DNA of 64,000 nucleotides from an uncultured Burkholderiales bacterium (GCA_946480465.1 CAMLJY010000016.1:1-64000); one strand, 5' to 3'; counted from the first letter of the stretch, positions 22,343-32,131 are shown. Numbers and translations are program-made. The notes: a model not told the origin generated them from the sequence alone.

Positions 22343-23481
22343 CGGGGCGCCCCCGGAGCCGGCGCAATGCGGATGGTGGGCCGCGTCATGCGCTGATTGG
22401 CGCGCGTGCGGTCTTGCACCTCGCCCGCGAGTTGGCCGCAGGCCGCGTCGATGTCGTCCCCACGGGTCTTGCGAATCGTCGTCACCACGCCAGCATCCTG
22501 CAGCACCTTCGCAAACACCTGCACGCGGTCGCGCGGCGAGCGCTTCAGACCGGAGGCAGGAAACGGGTTGAACGGGATCAGGTTGAACTTGCAGGGTACG
22601 CGATGCGCGGCACGCTGCCCGGCCACCAGGGCGAGCAATTCGCGCGCGTGCTCCGGCGTGTCGTTGACGCCGTCGAGCATGCAGTACTCGAAGGTGATGA
22701 AGTCGCGTGGCGCGGCTTCCAGGTAATTGCGGCAGGACTGGAGCAGTTCAGCCAGCGGGTACTTCTTGTTCAGCGGCACGAGCTGGTCGCGCAGCGGATC
22801 GCTCGGAGCATGCAGGGAGACTGCCAGTGCGACCGGGCAGTCCTCGCGCAGACGCTCGATCATCGGCACGACACCGGACGTGGACACCGTCACGCGCCGC
22901 CTCGAGAGTCCGTACGCATGGTCATCGAGCATCGTCCGCAGCGCCGGCACCAGCGCCGAATAGTTCTGCAGCGGCTCGCCCATGCCCATCATCACGATGT
23001 TCGTGATCGCCCGCTCGCCGGGCGCCAGCTCCAGGCGCTGGCGCAGATGATGTTCGGCCTGCCAGAGTTGGGCGACGATTTCACCGGTGCTCAGGTTGCG
23101 GCTGAAGCCTTGATGGCCGGTCGAACAGAAGCGGCAGCCGACCGCGCAACCGGCCTGCGACGAGATGCACAGCGTGCCCCGATCGTCCTCGGGGATGAAT
23201 ACGGTCTCGACGGCATTGCCGCCGCCGACGTCGAACAGCCACTTGATGGTGCCATCGGCCGAGGCTTGCTCGCTGACGATGGGCAGGCGGGTGACGCCCG
23301 CTACGCCGGCGAGCTTGTCGCGCAGCGACTTTGCCAGGTCGGACATGGCCGAGAAATCGGCCGCGCCCTTCTGGTGGATCCAGCGGAACAGCTGGACGGC
23401 GCGGAAGCGCTTCTCGCCCAGCCCCTCACAGTACGCGGCGAGACCGTCGAGATCGAAATCGAGCAGGTTGACCTGGCTCAC
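22339..23481 (-). CDS. rlmN: 23S rRNA (A2503-C2)/tRNA (A37-C2) methyltransferase RlmN
   Basis: Radical-SAM methyltransferase, 380 residues, that methylates C2 of A2503 in 23S rRNA and A37 of some tRNAs. The cluster motif CxxxCxxC is at Cys112, Cys116 and Cys119 (CAVGCRFC). The GEPLQNY segment and the C-terminal cysteine in [10 protein letters not shown], which carries the methyl intermediate, are present. It lies 27 bases downstream of ndk, the usual order. Confidence 0.97.
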   Translation of the reverse strand: MSQVNLLDFDLDGLAAYCEGLGEKRFRAVQLFRWIHQKGAADFSAMSDLAKSLRDKLAGVAGVTRLPIVSEQASADGTIKWLFDVGGGNAVETVFIPEDDRGTLCISSQAGCAVGCRFCSTGHQGFSRNLSTGEIVAQLWQAEHHLRQRLELAPGERAITNIVMMGMGEPLQNYSALVPALRTMLDDHAYGLSRRRVTVSTSGVVPMIERLREDCPVALAVSLHAPSDPLRDQLVPLNKKYPLAELLQSCRNYLEAAPRDFITFEYCMLDGVNDTPEHARELLALVAGQRAAHRVPCKFNLIPFNPFPASGLKRSPRDRVQVFAKVLQDAGVVTTIRKTRGDDIDAACGQLAGEVQDRTRANQRMTRPTIRIAPAPGAPR

Positions 23482-23508
23482 GACCGCCGCCGCGCCGCGG
23501 ATTCAGCC

Positions 23509-23934
23509 TTAGCGGCTGTAGACGTTCATGCCCGGGAAGAAGAACGCCACTTCGACAGCGGCGGTCTCCGGGGCATCCGATCCATGCACGGCGTTGGCGT
23601 CGATGCTGTCGGCGAAGTCGGCGCGGATCGTGCCCTTCTCGGCCTTCTTCGGATCGGTCGCACCCATCAATTCACGGTTCTTGGCGATGGCGCCTTCGCC
23701 CTCGAGCACCTGGATCATCACCGGTCCCGAAACCATGAAATCCACCAAGTCCTTGAAGAACGGGCGGGCCTTGTGGACGGCATAGAAAGCCTCGGCTTCG
23801 CCGCGCGACAGGTGCGCCATCTTGGCCGCGATGATCTTCAGGCCGGCGCCTTCGAAACGAGCGTAGATCTGGCCGATCACGTTCTTCGCCACGGCGTCGG
23901 GCTTGATGATCGAGAGCGTGCGTTCGATGGCCAT
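23509..23934 (-). CDS. ndk: Nucleoside diphosphate kinase
   Basis: Balances nucleoside triphosphate pools by gamma-phosphate transfer. 141 residues with the phospho-accepting His117 in [12 protein letters not shown]. The ATG at 23934 has AGGAG 7 bases upstream and gives the family N-terminus ([12 protein letters not shown]). The longer frame is rejected. It is the first gene of the long minus-strand block that ends near 7596. Confidence 0.98.
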   Translation of the reverse strand: MAIERTLSIIKPDAVAKNVIGQIYARFEGAGLKIIAAKMAHLSRGEAEAFYAVHKARPFFKDLVDFMVSGPVMIQVLEGEGAIAKNRELMGATDPKKAEKGTIRADFADSIDANAVHGSDAPETAAVEVAFFFPGMNVYSR

Positions 23935-23974
23935 AAAGTTCTCCTGAATCAATGACTTAAAAGGGAAACGTGGG

Positions 23975-23980
23975 ATTCTA
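23975..23980 (-). promoter_or_regulatory. Candidate -10 box of the ndk promoter
   Basis: TAGAAT on the minus strand, in an AT-rich patch, with a leader of about 34 bases to the ndk start. No good -35 is seen 16-18 bases upstream, so confidence is limited. Confidence 0.4.
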
Positions 23981-24004
23981 GCTTTACATCGTGACCGCAG
24001 CGCC

Positions 24005-26011
24005 TCAACGGCCACCGCGGCGCTTGCCGCCGCGCCCGCCGCCACCGCCGCCGCCGCCTTGGAACTTGCGCACGAAGGCATCGGCGCCGATGTAGCCCAG
24101 CGAGGTCTTCATCGGGTCGGGCTGGCCGCCGCCGTCGCCACCACCCTGGCGCCGACCACCGCCGCCGCCAAAGCCGCGCTGCTTCTGCACGAAGCGCTTG
24201 TCGTAGGTCTGCTCGAGCGGATTCGGGATCGGGCCGTCTTCCGAGTACTCGCGGCGAGGCTGGCGGGCCTCGCGGATCGCCCGCTTGTCGAAAGTCTGCT
24301 GCAGCGGGTTGGGGATGGGGCCACCCTCCCCCGGTTCGCGGCGCTCGAAACGTTCCCCCCGATCGCCTCGATCGTTGCGGTCATTCCGGTCACGCCCACC
24401 GCCTTGCCCGCCACGGCGGTTGCGACGCGACTTGCCACTGCCGCCGCCGTCCTGGGCCTGCCGCTGCTGGCCGCCTTGCTGCGGCTCGCGTCCGCCACCG
24501 GCAAGCCGGCGCAACTCGCGCACCTCGGCCTCGTTCAGGTCCACGAACACGCCGCGCTTGAGGCCGCGCGGCAGCACCACGCAGCCGTAGCGAATGCGAA
24601 TCAAGCGGCTGACGGTCAGGTCGACGCTGTCGAAGAGCTTGCGCACCTCGCGGTTGCGCCCTTCCGAGATGACGACCCGATACCAGTGGTTCGCCCCCTC
24701 GCCGCCGCCGTCAGCGATGGACTTGAAAGCGGCGCGCTGGCCGTCGATCTCGACGCCTTCGAGCAGGGCCTCGCGCGCCTCTTCGTCCAGCGTGCCCAGC
24801 ACGCGCACCGCGTACTCGCGCTCGACGCCGAAGCGCGGGTGCATGAGCTGATGCGCCAGCTCGCCGGAGTTCGTGAACAGCAGCAGGCCTTCGGTGTTGA
24901 TGTCGAGGCGACCGACGGATTGCCACTTGCCCTGCGGCAGGCGCGGCAAGCGGCGGAAGACCGTCGGCCGGTGCTGCGGGTCGTCGTGCGTCACCACCTC
25001 GCCAACCGGCTTGTGGTACGCCAGGACACGCGGCAGCGGCGGCACGATGCGCACCTTCACCGGCTTGCCTCCAACCTTGATCTGGTCCCCGAAGGAAATG
25101 CGCTGCCCGGTGTGGGCCGGCTGGCCGTTGACCGTCACGCGGCCGTCGGCGATCAACTGCTCCATGTCGCGACGCGAACCGATGCCTGCCTGGGCGAGCA
25201 CCTTGTGCAGCTTCGGTGCATCGGGCTCGGCAGCAAGCACACGGCGCTCCGGCACGGCCTCCAGGTCTTCCGTGGGCAGCGCGTCATACGCGCCGGACAG
25301 CACGTCAGCAAAGGTCTCGCCCGCATCGGCCGGCGTGAACGCCACCTCGGCGGCGGGCACCTCGTCGTCCTCGTCCTCATCATCGCCGGCGGCGATTCCA
25401 AGCGCCGGCCGAGTTGCCGTGTCCGACGCGGCTTCGGCACCCTCGGGCGCCCCTTGTTCCGCGGCCTGCCGCTCCCCCGAGCGCCGTCCGCGGCGGCGAT
25501 TGCGGCTGCGTCGCCGAGGCGCATCGTCAGCCGAATCGCCCTCGCCGGCGGCATCGCCTTCATCAGCCGCCCGGGCATCGGACACCGCCCCGCCCTCGCC
25601 GGAGAGGCGCGGCGCGCTGGCATCGTCGGCCGCGGCACCGCGCGGACCCGCGGACGTGACTTCGCCCCCCTCCGCTGCGGCCGGCGGCTGGGCCGGCGCT
25701 ACCGCCGCGGTCACGGGGGACGCCGCAGGCTCGATCGGCAGCGCCAACTGGACCGTTGCGCCGTCGGCCTCACCAACCGTGGACGCCACCTTCCGACGCG
25801 TGCGCTTCGGCTTCGCCGGCGCAGCTTCCGGTTCGGCAGCGGGTTGCGGCGCGCTATCGCCGGCCGCCGCCTCGGTGGTGGCCTCGGTGGCGGCCTCGGC
25901 CACCGCCAGCTTCGTGGAGGCGCGACGCTTGCGCGGCTTCGGCGCCGCTTCGGCTTCGGGCTGGGCGCCGGGATCCGCGAGCGGCTGCTGATCGTTGTCT
26001 TGCGGGTTCAT
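24005..26011 (-). CDS. rluB: 23S rRNA pseudouridine synthase RluB-like, with long disordered ends
   Basis: 668 residues, more than double the usual core. Residues 1-260 are low complexity, rich in Ala/Glu/Pro with two basic patches ([18 protein letters not shown]). An S4 RNA-binding domain follows (about 266-325), then the RsuA-type catalytic domain with Asp370 in GRLDINTEG. The tail from about 505 is Gly/Arg/Gln rich, contains the segment PIPNPLxQTxDKR twice, and ends in a Gly run plus GGKRRGGR. RluB modifies U2605 of 23S rRNA. Its start overlaps the scpB stop by 4 bases. Confidence 0.92.
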   Translation of the reverse strand: MNPQDNDQQPLADPGAQPEAEAAPKPRKRRASTKLAVAEAATEATTEAAAGDSAPQPAAEPEAAPAKPKRTRRKVASTVGEADGATVQLALPIEPAASPVTAAVAPAQPPAAAEGGEVTSAGPRGAAADDASAPRLSGEGGAVSDARAADEGDAAGEGDSADDAPRRRSRNRRRGRRSGERQAAEQGAPEGAEAASDTATRPALGIAAGDDEDEDDEVPAAEVAFTPADAGETFADVLSGAYDALPTEDLEAVPERRVLAAEPDAPKLHKVLAQAGIGSRRDMEQLIADGRVTVNGQPAHTGQRISFGDQIKVGGKPVKVRIVPPLPRVLAYHKPVGEVVTHDDPQHRPTVFRRLPRLPQGKWQSVGRLDINTEGLLLFTNSGELAHQLMHPRFGVEREYAVRVLGTLDEEAREALLEGVEIDGQRAAFKSIADGGGEGANHWYRVVISEGRNREVRKLFDSVDLTVSRLIRIRYGCVVLPRGLKRGVFVDLNEAEVRELRRLAGGGREPQQGGQQRQAQDGGGSGKSRRNRRGGQGGGRDRNDRNDRGDRGERFERREPGEGGPIPNPLQQTFDKRAIREARQPRREYSEDGPIPNPLEQTYDKRFVQKQRGFGGGGGRRQGGGDGGGQPDPMKTSLGYIGADAFVRKFQGGGGGGGGRGGKRRGGR

Positions 26012-26793
26012 GCGTGCGGGGCAGAAGTAGGGTCGGGATCGGCAAGATTGCCGAGGGAATCGCCGTCCGCCTCGGGCGGCATCGCAGCGGCCGGATCGGA
26101 CGGGACATCAGGCGGAACATCGGACGGCGGCGCCAAGGCGCCATCGACCGCGGCCTCAGGCGCCTCGCTTGGCCCCGAGGAGCCGCTGGTGTCTTCCAGC
26201 GGCAAGGGTGGTTGGCCGGTGGCCAGCTCAGGCAGCAGCATCGGCTGCGCCTCCGCGACGACCTGCAGCGACTCCGCCGAAGGCGCCCCATCGAGCGCGG
26301 GCAATTGGTCGAGGCTGGCAAGGCCCAGGTCATCGAGGAACTGCCGCGTGGTGGCGTACAGGGCCGGACGGCCGGGCGCCTCACGGTAGCCGATGGCCTC
26401 GATCCAGCCCCGATCCTCGAGTTGCTTGACGATCTGGCTGCTGACCGTCACGCCACGGATGTCCTCGATGTCCCCACGGGTCACCGGCTGCCGATAGGCG
26501 ATGATCGCCAACGTCTCCATCGTCGCGCGGGAATAGCGCGGCGGCTTTTCGGGGTGCAGTCGGTCGAGGTAGATGCGCATCTCGGGCCGGCTCTGGAACC
26601 GCCACCCCGTCGACAACGCCACCAACTCGACCCCGCGCTCCTCCCAGTCGCGCACCAATTCATCGAGCAGCGAACGGATGGTGTCCGCACCGACCTGGTC
26701 ATCGAACAGGCTGCGCATGTCACGCAAAGGCAGCGGCTGCTGCGCGCAGATCAACGCCGTCTCGAGGACGCGTTTGGCCTCCAGGGTGTTCAT
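26008..26793 (-). CDS. scpB: Segregation and condensation protein B
   Basis: 261-residue winged-helix subunit of the SMC-ScpAB condensin. The two winged-helix domains occupy about 1-165 (ALICAQQPLPLRDM, TLAIIAYRQPVTRGDIEDIRGV, GRPALYATTRQFLDDLGL). The remaining 100 residues are Pro/Ala/Glu/Asp rich and probably disordered. scpA is not adjacent: the 272 bases upstream hold no gene. Overlaps rluB by 4 bases, so both are probably co-transcribed. Confidence 0.94.
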   Translation of the reverse strand: MNTLEAKRVLETALICAQQPLPLRDMRSLFDDQVGADTIRSLLDELVRDWEERGVELVALSTGWRFQSRPEMRIYLDRLHPEKPPRYSRATMETLAIIAYRQPVTRGDIEDIRGVTVSSQIVKQLEDRGWIEAIGYREAPGRPALYATTRQFLDDLGLASLDQLPALDGAPSAESLQVVAEAQPMLLPELATGQPPLPLEDTSGSSGPSEAPEAAVDGALAPPSDVPPDVPSDPAAAMPPEADGDSLGNLADPDPTSAPHA

Positions 26794-27065
26794 GAACCTC
26801 TGTTCACTGGCGCCGGCGCGGTGCGCTCGGCAGGCTCCATGGCAAGTGGCGGGTCGATCGGGTGGCTCGCCTTCGCGGGCGGCTCACGACTGCTGAATTC
26901 GCTTCGCTGGTCTGCTGCGAGGGGCGGCAGCTGGCTGCAGGCCCCGGGCCCGGCGTCATCAAGGCGCTTGCCGGGCGGCCTGGCTCGGTGGGCTGCTGCT
27001 TCACGCAGAGGCCGCTGTGAGCCGGCACATCGGGCGCGATTGTAGCCGCATCACCGCGGCATCCA
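26794..27065. other. Intergenic stretch without a visible gene, upstream of scpB
   Basis: 272 bases between the rluD stop and the scpB start. No open frame here looks coding. The only signal I see is a minus-strand TACAAT box at 27039-27044. Confidence 0.6.
27039..27044 (-). promoter_or_regulatory. Candidate -10 box for scpB-rluB
   Basis: TACAAT on the minus strand within GGCTACAATCGCG; a weak -35 (TGATGG) lies 18 bases upstream. If used, the scpB leader would be about 240 bases. Confidence 0.35.
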
Positions 27066-28061
27066 TCAGGCCACCACGATCTGTTGCCAGGCCAGAGCCA
27101 AATCTGCCGGCAAAGACGACTGGAATGCCATTGCTCGCTGTTCGACGGGGTGATCGAATGCCAGTTCCGCGGCATGCAGGGCCTGACGCCGCAGCCCCAG
27201 CAACGGCTGCCCGCCATAGACCGAATCGGCGATCAGCGGCATCCCACGGTGAGCGAGGTGCACGCGGATCTGGTGCGTGCGGCCGGTGTGCAGCCTGCAC
27301 CGCACCGCGGTGACGCCTTCCCGCACGGCCAGCCGCTCGACATCCGTGCGGGCCGGCTTGCCGCCGGCGACGACGGCCATGCGGATACGCGATAGCGGGT
27401 CGCGGCCAATGGGCGCCTCGATCGACAGGCGCAGCCATGGCGCCTCGCCGTGCGCCAGCGCGAGGTATTCGCGCCGCACATCGCGGGCGGCAATGCTGCG
27501 GACCAGCGCAGTCATCGCGGGCAGCGTCTTGGCGACCACCATCAGGCCGCTGGTGTCCTTGTCGAGGCGATGCACGATGCCCGCACGTGGAAGTCGGGCG
27601 GCTTCCGCATGGTGCGCCAGCAGGCCGTTCAGCAAGGTGCCGGACCAATTGCCTGCCGCCGGATGCACCACCAGCCCTGCAGGCTTGTCGACGACCAGCA
27701 GGTGCTCGTCCTCGTGGACGATGGCCAAGGCCATCGGCTCCGGCCGGAAGGCGAGGCTCTGGGCCGTAGGCACCAGCTCGACACGAACGCGCTGGCCCGC
27801 ACGCAGCTTGCGCGCGGCAACGGTGACGGCCTTTCCATCGACCTGCACGTGGCCGCCTGCCACCAGGCCCTGCAGGTGGCTGCGCGAGAACTCGGGGGCG
27901 AGGCGGACCAGCAGCTTGTCGAGGCGCTCGCCGTGGCCGTCGGCATCGACGGCACCTTGCCGCCATTCATACGCGGCCTCGTCGGGCTCGGCCGCCTCCA
28001 CCGGGTCGATGCGGGTGTCCAGAGGCGGTTCACCCTCAGCGGACGCATGAGAACGGGACAT
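27066..28061 (-). CDS. rluD: 23S rRNA pseudouridine synthase RluD
   Basis: Modifies uridines of helix 69 in 23S rRNA. 331 residues. An S4 domain (about 40-95: RLDKLLVRLAPEFSRSHLQ) precedes the RluA-type catalytic domain with the active Asp in GIVHRLDKDTSGL, and HQIRVHLAHRGMPL near the end. The ATG at 28061 was chosen; the frame continues upstream into the bamD leader but is not homology-like there. The rluD/bamD divergent pair is conserved in proteobacteria. Confidence 0.95.
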   Translation of the reverse strand: MSRSHASAEGEPPLDTRIDPVEAAEPDEAAYEWRQGAVDADGHGERLDKLLVRLAPEFSRSHLQGLVAGGHVQVDGKAVTVAARKLRAGQRVRVELVPTAQSLAFRPEPMALAIVHEDEHLLVVDKPAGLVVHPAAGNWSGTLLNGLLAHHAEAARLPRAGIVHRLDKDTSGLMVVAKTLPAMTALVRSIAARDVRREYLALAHGEAPWLRLSIEAPIGRDPLSRIRMAVVAGGKPARTDVERLAVREGVTAVRCRLHTGRTHQIRVHLAHRGMPLIADSVYGGQPLLGLRRQALHAAELAFDHPVEQRAMAFQSSLPADLALAWQQIVVA

Positions 28062-28067
28062 TAGAAT
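28062..28067 (+). promoter_or_regulatory. Candidate -10 box of the bamD promoter
   Basis: TAGAAT on the plus strand in the 67-base rluD/bamD gap, 62 bases before the bamD start. The -35 region is weak and would lie inside rluD. Confidence 0.45.
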
Positions 28068-28128
28068 CTTGCGCTTTCCACCCGTAGCGGGAAGTCGCCG
28101 CGCATCACGCGCTAAGCGGAATCGATCG

Positions 28129-28932
28129 ATGAGCCCTATCAAGCCCTGGCGCCCGTGGGCGCTGCTTGCTCCGTTGCTGCTGGCTGTGCTGGCCGGCTGC
28201 GGCTCGGACCCCAAGCGCGACGACAGTCGCGAAGCTGTCGACAAATTGTATGCAGAGGCCCGCGAAGACCTCTCCGCCGGGAGCTACGAACGCGCGATCA
28301 AGACGCTGGAGCGCATCGAAGGCCGCGCCGCCGGCACCCTGCTGGCCCAGCAGGCCCTGCTGGACACGGCGTACGCCCAGTGGCGCATGGGCGAACGCGT
28401 GCAAGCCACCGCCACGGTGGACCGCTTCATCAGGCTGCATCCGTCGAGCCCGGCCTTGGACTACGCCCTGTACCTGAAGGGGCTGATCAACTTCAACGAC
28501 AACCTGGGCCTGTTCGGCAACCTCGCCGGCCAGAACCTGTCGGAGCGGGACCAGCAGGCATCGCGCGATGCATACCAGGCCTTCAAGCAACTGATCGACC
28601 AGTTCCCCACCTCGAAGTACAGCGAGGACGCGCGCCTGCGCATGGACTACATCGTGAATGCGCTGGCGGAACACGAGGTCCACGTGGCGCGCTACTACTT
28701 CCGCCGCGCCGCCTACGTCGCGGCGGCGAACCGGGCCCAGCAGGCGGTGCGCGACTACCCGCAGTCGCCAGCGAGCGAAGAAGCGCTGTCCATCATGGTC
28801 GCCAGCTACGACAAGCTCGGCCTCACCGAGCTGCGCGACGATGCCGACCGCGTGCTGAAGAAGAACTTCCCGAAGAGCCGCTTCGTGGAAGGCGGCGAGC
28901 GGCCGACGCGCCCCTGGTGGAAGTTCTGGTGA
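28129..28932 (+). CDS. bamD: Outer membrane protein assembly factor BamD (lipoprotein)
   Basis: Essential lipoprotein of the BAM complex, 267 residues. The signal peptide ends in the lipobox LAGC with Cys24. The mature protein is made of TPR-like repeats (AREDLSAGSYERAIKTLERI, DTAYAQWRMGERVQATATVD, RRAAYVAAANRAQQAVRDYP). The ATG at 28129 was chosen over an upstream frame start at 28069 because the signal peptide begins here. Its stop lies 4 bases from the stop of the convergent helicase gene. Confidence 0.96.
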   Translation: MSPIKPWRPWALLAPLLLAVLAGCGSDPKRDDSREAVDKLYAEAREDLSAGSYERAIKTLERIEGRAAGTLLAQQALLDTAYAQWRMGERVQATATVDRFIRLHPSSPALDYALYLKGLINFNDNLGLFGNLAGQNLSERDQQASRDAYQAFKQLIDQFPTSKYSEDARLRMDYIVNALAEHEVHVARYYFRRAAYVAAANRAQQAVRDYPQSPASEEALSIMVASYDKLGLTELRDDADRVLKKNFPKSRFVEGGERPTRPWWKFW

Positions 28933-28936
28933 GCCG

Positions 28937-30988
28937 CTAACGGACGTGCGACGCGGCCAGCTCGTCGAGCCAGGCCAGCGCATCCGCTTCGGTGTCCAGC
29001 GTGCCCATCGGCGGCAAGGCCTGGCGCAGCTTGCGCCCGTAAGGCATCTGCCGCAGGCGGGGGTCGGTGATCACCAGCAGTCCGCGGTCGGCCTCGCTGC
29101 GGATCAAGCGCCCAGCGCCCTGCTTCAGCGATATCGCGGCCTCGGACAGGAAATAGTCGTCGAAGGCCGAGCGCCCTTGCCGCTCCAGTTCGCGCGTGCG
29201 GGCCTGCACGAGCGGGTCGTTGGGTGGCGGGAACGGCAGCTTGTCGATGATCACGCACTGCAGCGCGTCACCGGGCACGTCGATGCCTTCCCAGAAGCTC
29301 TGGGAGCCGACCAGCACGCTGCGGGGTGTGTCCAGGAAGCGCTGCAGCAGCGTGCGCTTCGGGTGGCTGCCCTGCACCAGCACCTTCAGACCCAGCCCCT
29401 CGGCCTCGCTGCGCTCCTCGAGCGATTGCGCGATCAAGGGCAGCACGCGCAGCGTGGTCGTCAGCACGAAGGTGCGGCCGCCGAGGCGCCCGGCCAGTCG
29501 CGCCGCGAGCATGCCCACGGCTTCCGGGTGATCGGCCTCGTTCGGCTTCGGGAAGCGCGGCGGCACCCACGTGCGCGCGTTCGCCGCGTAATCGAAAGGG
29601 CTTCCGACGCGCAGCTTGCGCGCATCCTCCATCGCCGCGGCCTCGCAGAACCAACCCAGTTCATCGTCGGTGCCCAAGGTGGCCGAGGTGAAGATCCAGG
29701 CGCGCGCGCCGGACTCGCGTTGCTCGGTGAAGAGGTCCCGGATGTGCAGGGGCGACTCGATCAGACGCGCGTCGCGCGGCCCCAGGTCGATCCAGCGCAC
29801 CCGGTCATCGGCGGCCGGCTCGACAAAGCCCTGCGCCAGCGCCTGCAAGCCGCGCGTGCGAGCGATCAGCCGCGTGAAGTCCGGCGACGTGGCCTCGGCC
29901 CGCACCGCGGCCTCCGATGCCGCCTGGGCGGCTTCCACGATGCCCTGCAGCGCAGTCGCGAAGCCCGGCTGCGCGGCTCGCTCCGTCCAGCGCAGCTTCA
30001 GCACACCGCGCACGTCGCGCAGCGGACCGGCGCAAACCAGCCGCAACTCGCGCGCGGCCCGCTCGATCACGCCCCCCAGCTCCTGCCAGGGCTCCTGGCC
30101 GCGTGCATGCGTCAGCCCGGCAGCCACCAGGTCGCGCGCCAGCTCCAGCGCCTGCCCGGTCGCAAGCGTGGTGCCGAGGAACTGCAGGCCGGTCTCGACC
30201 AGCTGGTGCGCCTCGTCGAAGACGATCGCATCGACCGTCGGCAGCAGTTCGGCCACGCCGCTGTCGCGCAACGACACGTCGGCGAAGAAGAGATGGTGGT
30301 TGACGACCACAAGGTCGGCCGCCATCGCCTCGCGCCGCGCCTTCACCACATGGCAGCGCGCGAACTCGGGGCAGTCGCTGCCCAGGCAGTTGTCGCGGGT
30401 CGACGTGACGATCGGAATCACCGGCGAACGCTCGTCGAGACCGTCGATTTCCGCCAGGTCGCCGTTCTGTGTGGCCGTGGCCCAGGTCTCGATGCGGGCC
30501 AGCGCACGCACCGCGAAGCGGTCGGGCAAGGTGGCGGTACTGCGCGCCTGAGCCAGGCGATGCAGGCACAGATAGCTGCCCCGCCCCTTCAGCAGCGCGA
30601 TGCGCACCGGCACGTGCAGCGCGTCGCGCAGCCGAGGCAGATCGCGCAGGAACAGCTGGTCCTGCAGGCTCTTCGTCGCCGTGCTGACCAGCGCGCGCCG
30701 CTGCGACAGCAGCAAGGGCACGAGGTAGGCGAAGGTCTTGCCCACGCCGGTGCCGGCCTCGGCGACCAGCGCGGCCCGGTCTTCGATCGCCTCTGCCGCA
30801 GCCAGCGCCAAGCGCTGCTGCATCGCCCGCTCGACGAAGCCAGGATCGGCCTGCGAAAGCAGGCCGCCGCTGGCCAGCGCCGCAAGCGTGGCCTCGGCCA
30901 GTGCAGAGGGCCCGGGGCCGGAGGCGACGGCGATGTCAGCGGTCTTCGGCGGGAGGCGATCGGCAGTGTCGCTGGCGGATTCGCTCAC
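28937..30988 (-). CDS. DinG/YoaA-type ATP-dependent DNA helicase (XPD-like)
   Basis: Superfamily 2 5'-3' helicase, 683 residues. The Walker A motif is AGTGVGKT and Walker B is FDEAHQ. Four cysteines between them (YLC, NC, DC and RC around GSDCPEFARCH) match the iron-sulfur domain of the XPD/DinG group. The C-terminal helicase motifs include GSQSFWEGIDVPG and QGAGRLIRSEADRG. Probably helps unwind damaged or R-loop DNA; whether it corresponds to DinG or YoaA is not decided here. The start overlaps the upstream DUF465 stop by 4 bases. Confidence 0.92.
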   Translation of the reverse strand: MSESASDTADRLPPKTADIAVASGPGPSALAEATLAALASGGLLSQADPGFVERAMQQRLALAAAEAIEDRAALVAEAGTGVGKTFAYLVPLLLSQRRALVSTATKSLQDQLFLRDLPRLRDALHVPVRIALLKGRGSYLCLHRLAQARSTATLPDRFAVRALARIETWATATQNGDLAEIDGLDERSPVIPIVTSTRDNCLGSDCPEFARCHVVKARREAMAADLVVVNHHLFFADVSLRDSGVAELLPTVDAIVFDEAHQLVETGLQFLGTTLATGQALELARDLVAAGLTHARGQEPWQELGGVIERAARELRLVCAGPLRDVRGVLKLRWTERAAQPGFATALQGIVEAAQAASEAAVRAEATSPDFTRLIARTRGLQALAQGFVEPAADDRVRWIDLGPRDARLIESPLHIRDLFTEQRESGARAWIFTSATLGTDDELGWFCEAAAMEDARKLRVGSPFDYAANARTWVPPRFPKPNEADHPEAVGMLAARLAGRLGGRTFVLTTTLRVLPLIAQSLEERSEAEGLGLKVLVQGSHPKRTLLQRFLDTPRSVLVGSQSFWEGIDVPGDALQCVIIDKLPFPPPNDPLVQARTRELERQGRSAFDDYFLSEAAISLKQGAGRLIRSEADRGLLVITDPRLRQMPYGRKLRQALPPMGTLDTEADALAWLDELAASHVR

Positions 30989-31206
30989 GCCGGCTCCGGC
31001 GGGTCGAGCTCGGTCTCCAACCGTGCGATCTGGTCGCGCAGCAGCAGGCGCCGCTTCTTCAGCCGGCGCAGCGACAACTCATCCAGGGGACTCTGTTCGA
31101 CGGCGCGATCGATCAGGTTGTCGAGATCGGCGTGCTCGATGCGCAGTTCGATGAGCCGCCGCTGCGGCGAATGGAGGTTGTCGTCGACCGTCGAATCCGG
31201 CGTCAT
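30985..31206 (-). CDS. Small DUF465 (YdcH-like) protein
   Basis: 73 residues, one long charged helical hairpin (IELRIEHADLDNLIDRAVEQ, then LRRLKKRRLLLRDQIARLE). This pattern, with the LK+RRLLLRDQI segment, is typical of the DUF465 family, whose function is unknown. The ATG at 31206 is used; a GTG two codons upstream would also fit. The gene is translationally coupled to the helicase (ATGA overlap). Confidence 0.85.
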   Translation of the reverse strand: MTPDSTVDDNLHSPQRRLIELRIEHADLDNLIDRAVEQSPLDELSLRRLKKRRLLLRDQIARLETELDPPEPA

Positions 31207-31313
31207 GGTCACTTGAGTTTATAGTCAGCGCCCACGCGTACGGCGGGTCGCCTGGGACCCGCCACGCGCCCGGACGGCGGAGCTGCCCGACCGGCCGCAA
31301 GAAGGATTTCCCC

Positions 31314-32084
31314 ATGAGCGCAAGTACCCCCCAGGCCCATCGGCTCACCGCCTCGACAGCCCTGCACCGCGGCGATCGCGCCTACCAGCAGGACCAGGTC
31401 GAAATCCTGTCCCACCTGCGTGTGCCGGGCTGCCTGCTGGCGGTGCTCGCCGACGGCATGGGGGGCAAGAGCGGCGGCCGCAAGGCGTCCGACCAGGTGG
31501 TGCTCACGGCCAAGCAGATCTTCGAGCGCTACGTGCCGAGCAAGGACGACCCGGGCGAACTGCTGAAGCAGTTGGTGATGGAGGCGCACCTGATGATCAA
31601 GCTGACCGCCATCACGGCCGAAGAAGAGCCGCACAGCACCATTGCCGCCTTCCTGCTCGGGCCGGCACTGGACTGCACGGTGGCGCATGCCGGTGATTCC
31701 CGCGTGTACCACTTCCGCGGCGCCGAGATGGTCAGCCGCACCACCGACCATTCGTACGTGCAGCGCCTGATCGACGAAGGCAAGCTCACCGAGGAACAGG
31801 CCAATGCCCACCCGCAGGCCAACCTCCTGACCGGCTGCCTCGGCACGCAGGCCGACCCACCCGTGACCATCAGCCACATCGATGCGCTGCAAGTGGGGGA
31901 CACGGTGATGGCGTGCAGCGATGGCCTGTGGCACTACTTCACGCCGCGCGAACTGGGCGCCATCGTGCATGGCCTGCCGCCGCGCGAGGCCAGCGAGATG
32001 CTGGTGACCAAAGCGCGGCAGCGCGCGCGCGGTGGTGGTGACAACCTGTCGCTGGCGCTGGTGCGGGTCGAGCCGATCACCTGA
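31314..32084 (+). CDS. PP2C-family serine/threonine protein phosphatase
   Basis: Metal-dependent phosphatase of 256 residues. Motif positions typical of PP2C are all present: GDRAYQQDQ, ADGMGG, AGDSRVYHFR, CSDGLW and GGGDNLSLAL, giving the metal-binding aspartates. No membrane helix is seen, so it should be cytoplasmic. No Hanks-type kinase gene is adjacent, so its substrate is unknown. Other members act with a kinase in type VI secretion or stress signalling, but nothing here supports a specific role. Confidence 0.93.
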   Translation: MSASTPQAHRLTASTALHRGDRAYQQDQVEILSHLRVPGCLLAVLADGMGGKSGGRKASDQVVLTAKQIFERYVPSKDDPGELLKQLVMEAHLMIKLTAITAEEEPHSTIAAFLLGPALDCTVAHAGDSRVYHFRGAEMVSRTTDHSYVQRLIDEGKLTEEQANAHPQANLLTGCLGTQADPPVTISHIDALQVGDTVMACSDGLWHYFTPRELGAIVHGLPPREASEMLVTKARQRARGGGDNLSLALVRVEPIT

Positions 32085-32131
32085 CGCGGCAGCGCACACG
32101 CCGTCGGACCACCCACGACGGCCGGCCGTGG

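Noticed and set aside
24005..24200. Gly-codon repeats read at first as a tandem DNA repeat
   Set aside because: They encode the Gly/Arg-rich tail of RluB; not an independent repeat array or CRISPR.
24059..26389. Long open frame (about 776 codons) opposite rluB and scpB
   Set aside because: Antisense shadow of low-complexity rluB; the repeats it contains are reverse images of Gly/Arg and Ala/Pro codons.
26804..27217. Possible 137-codon gene in the scpB-rluD gap
   Set aside because: Half of it overlaps rluD in another frame and it has no family-like sequence.
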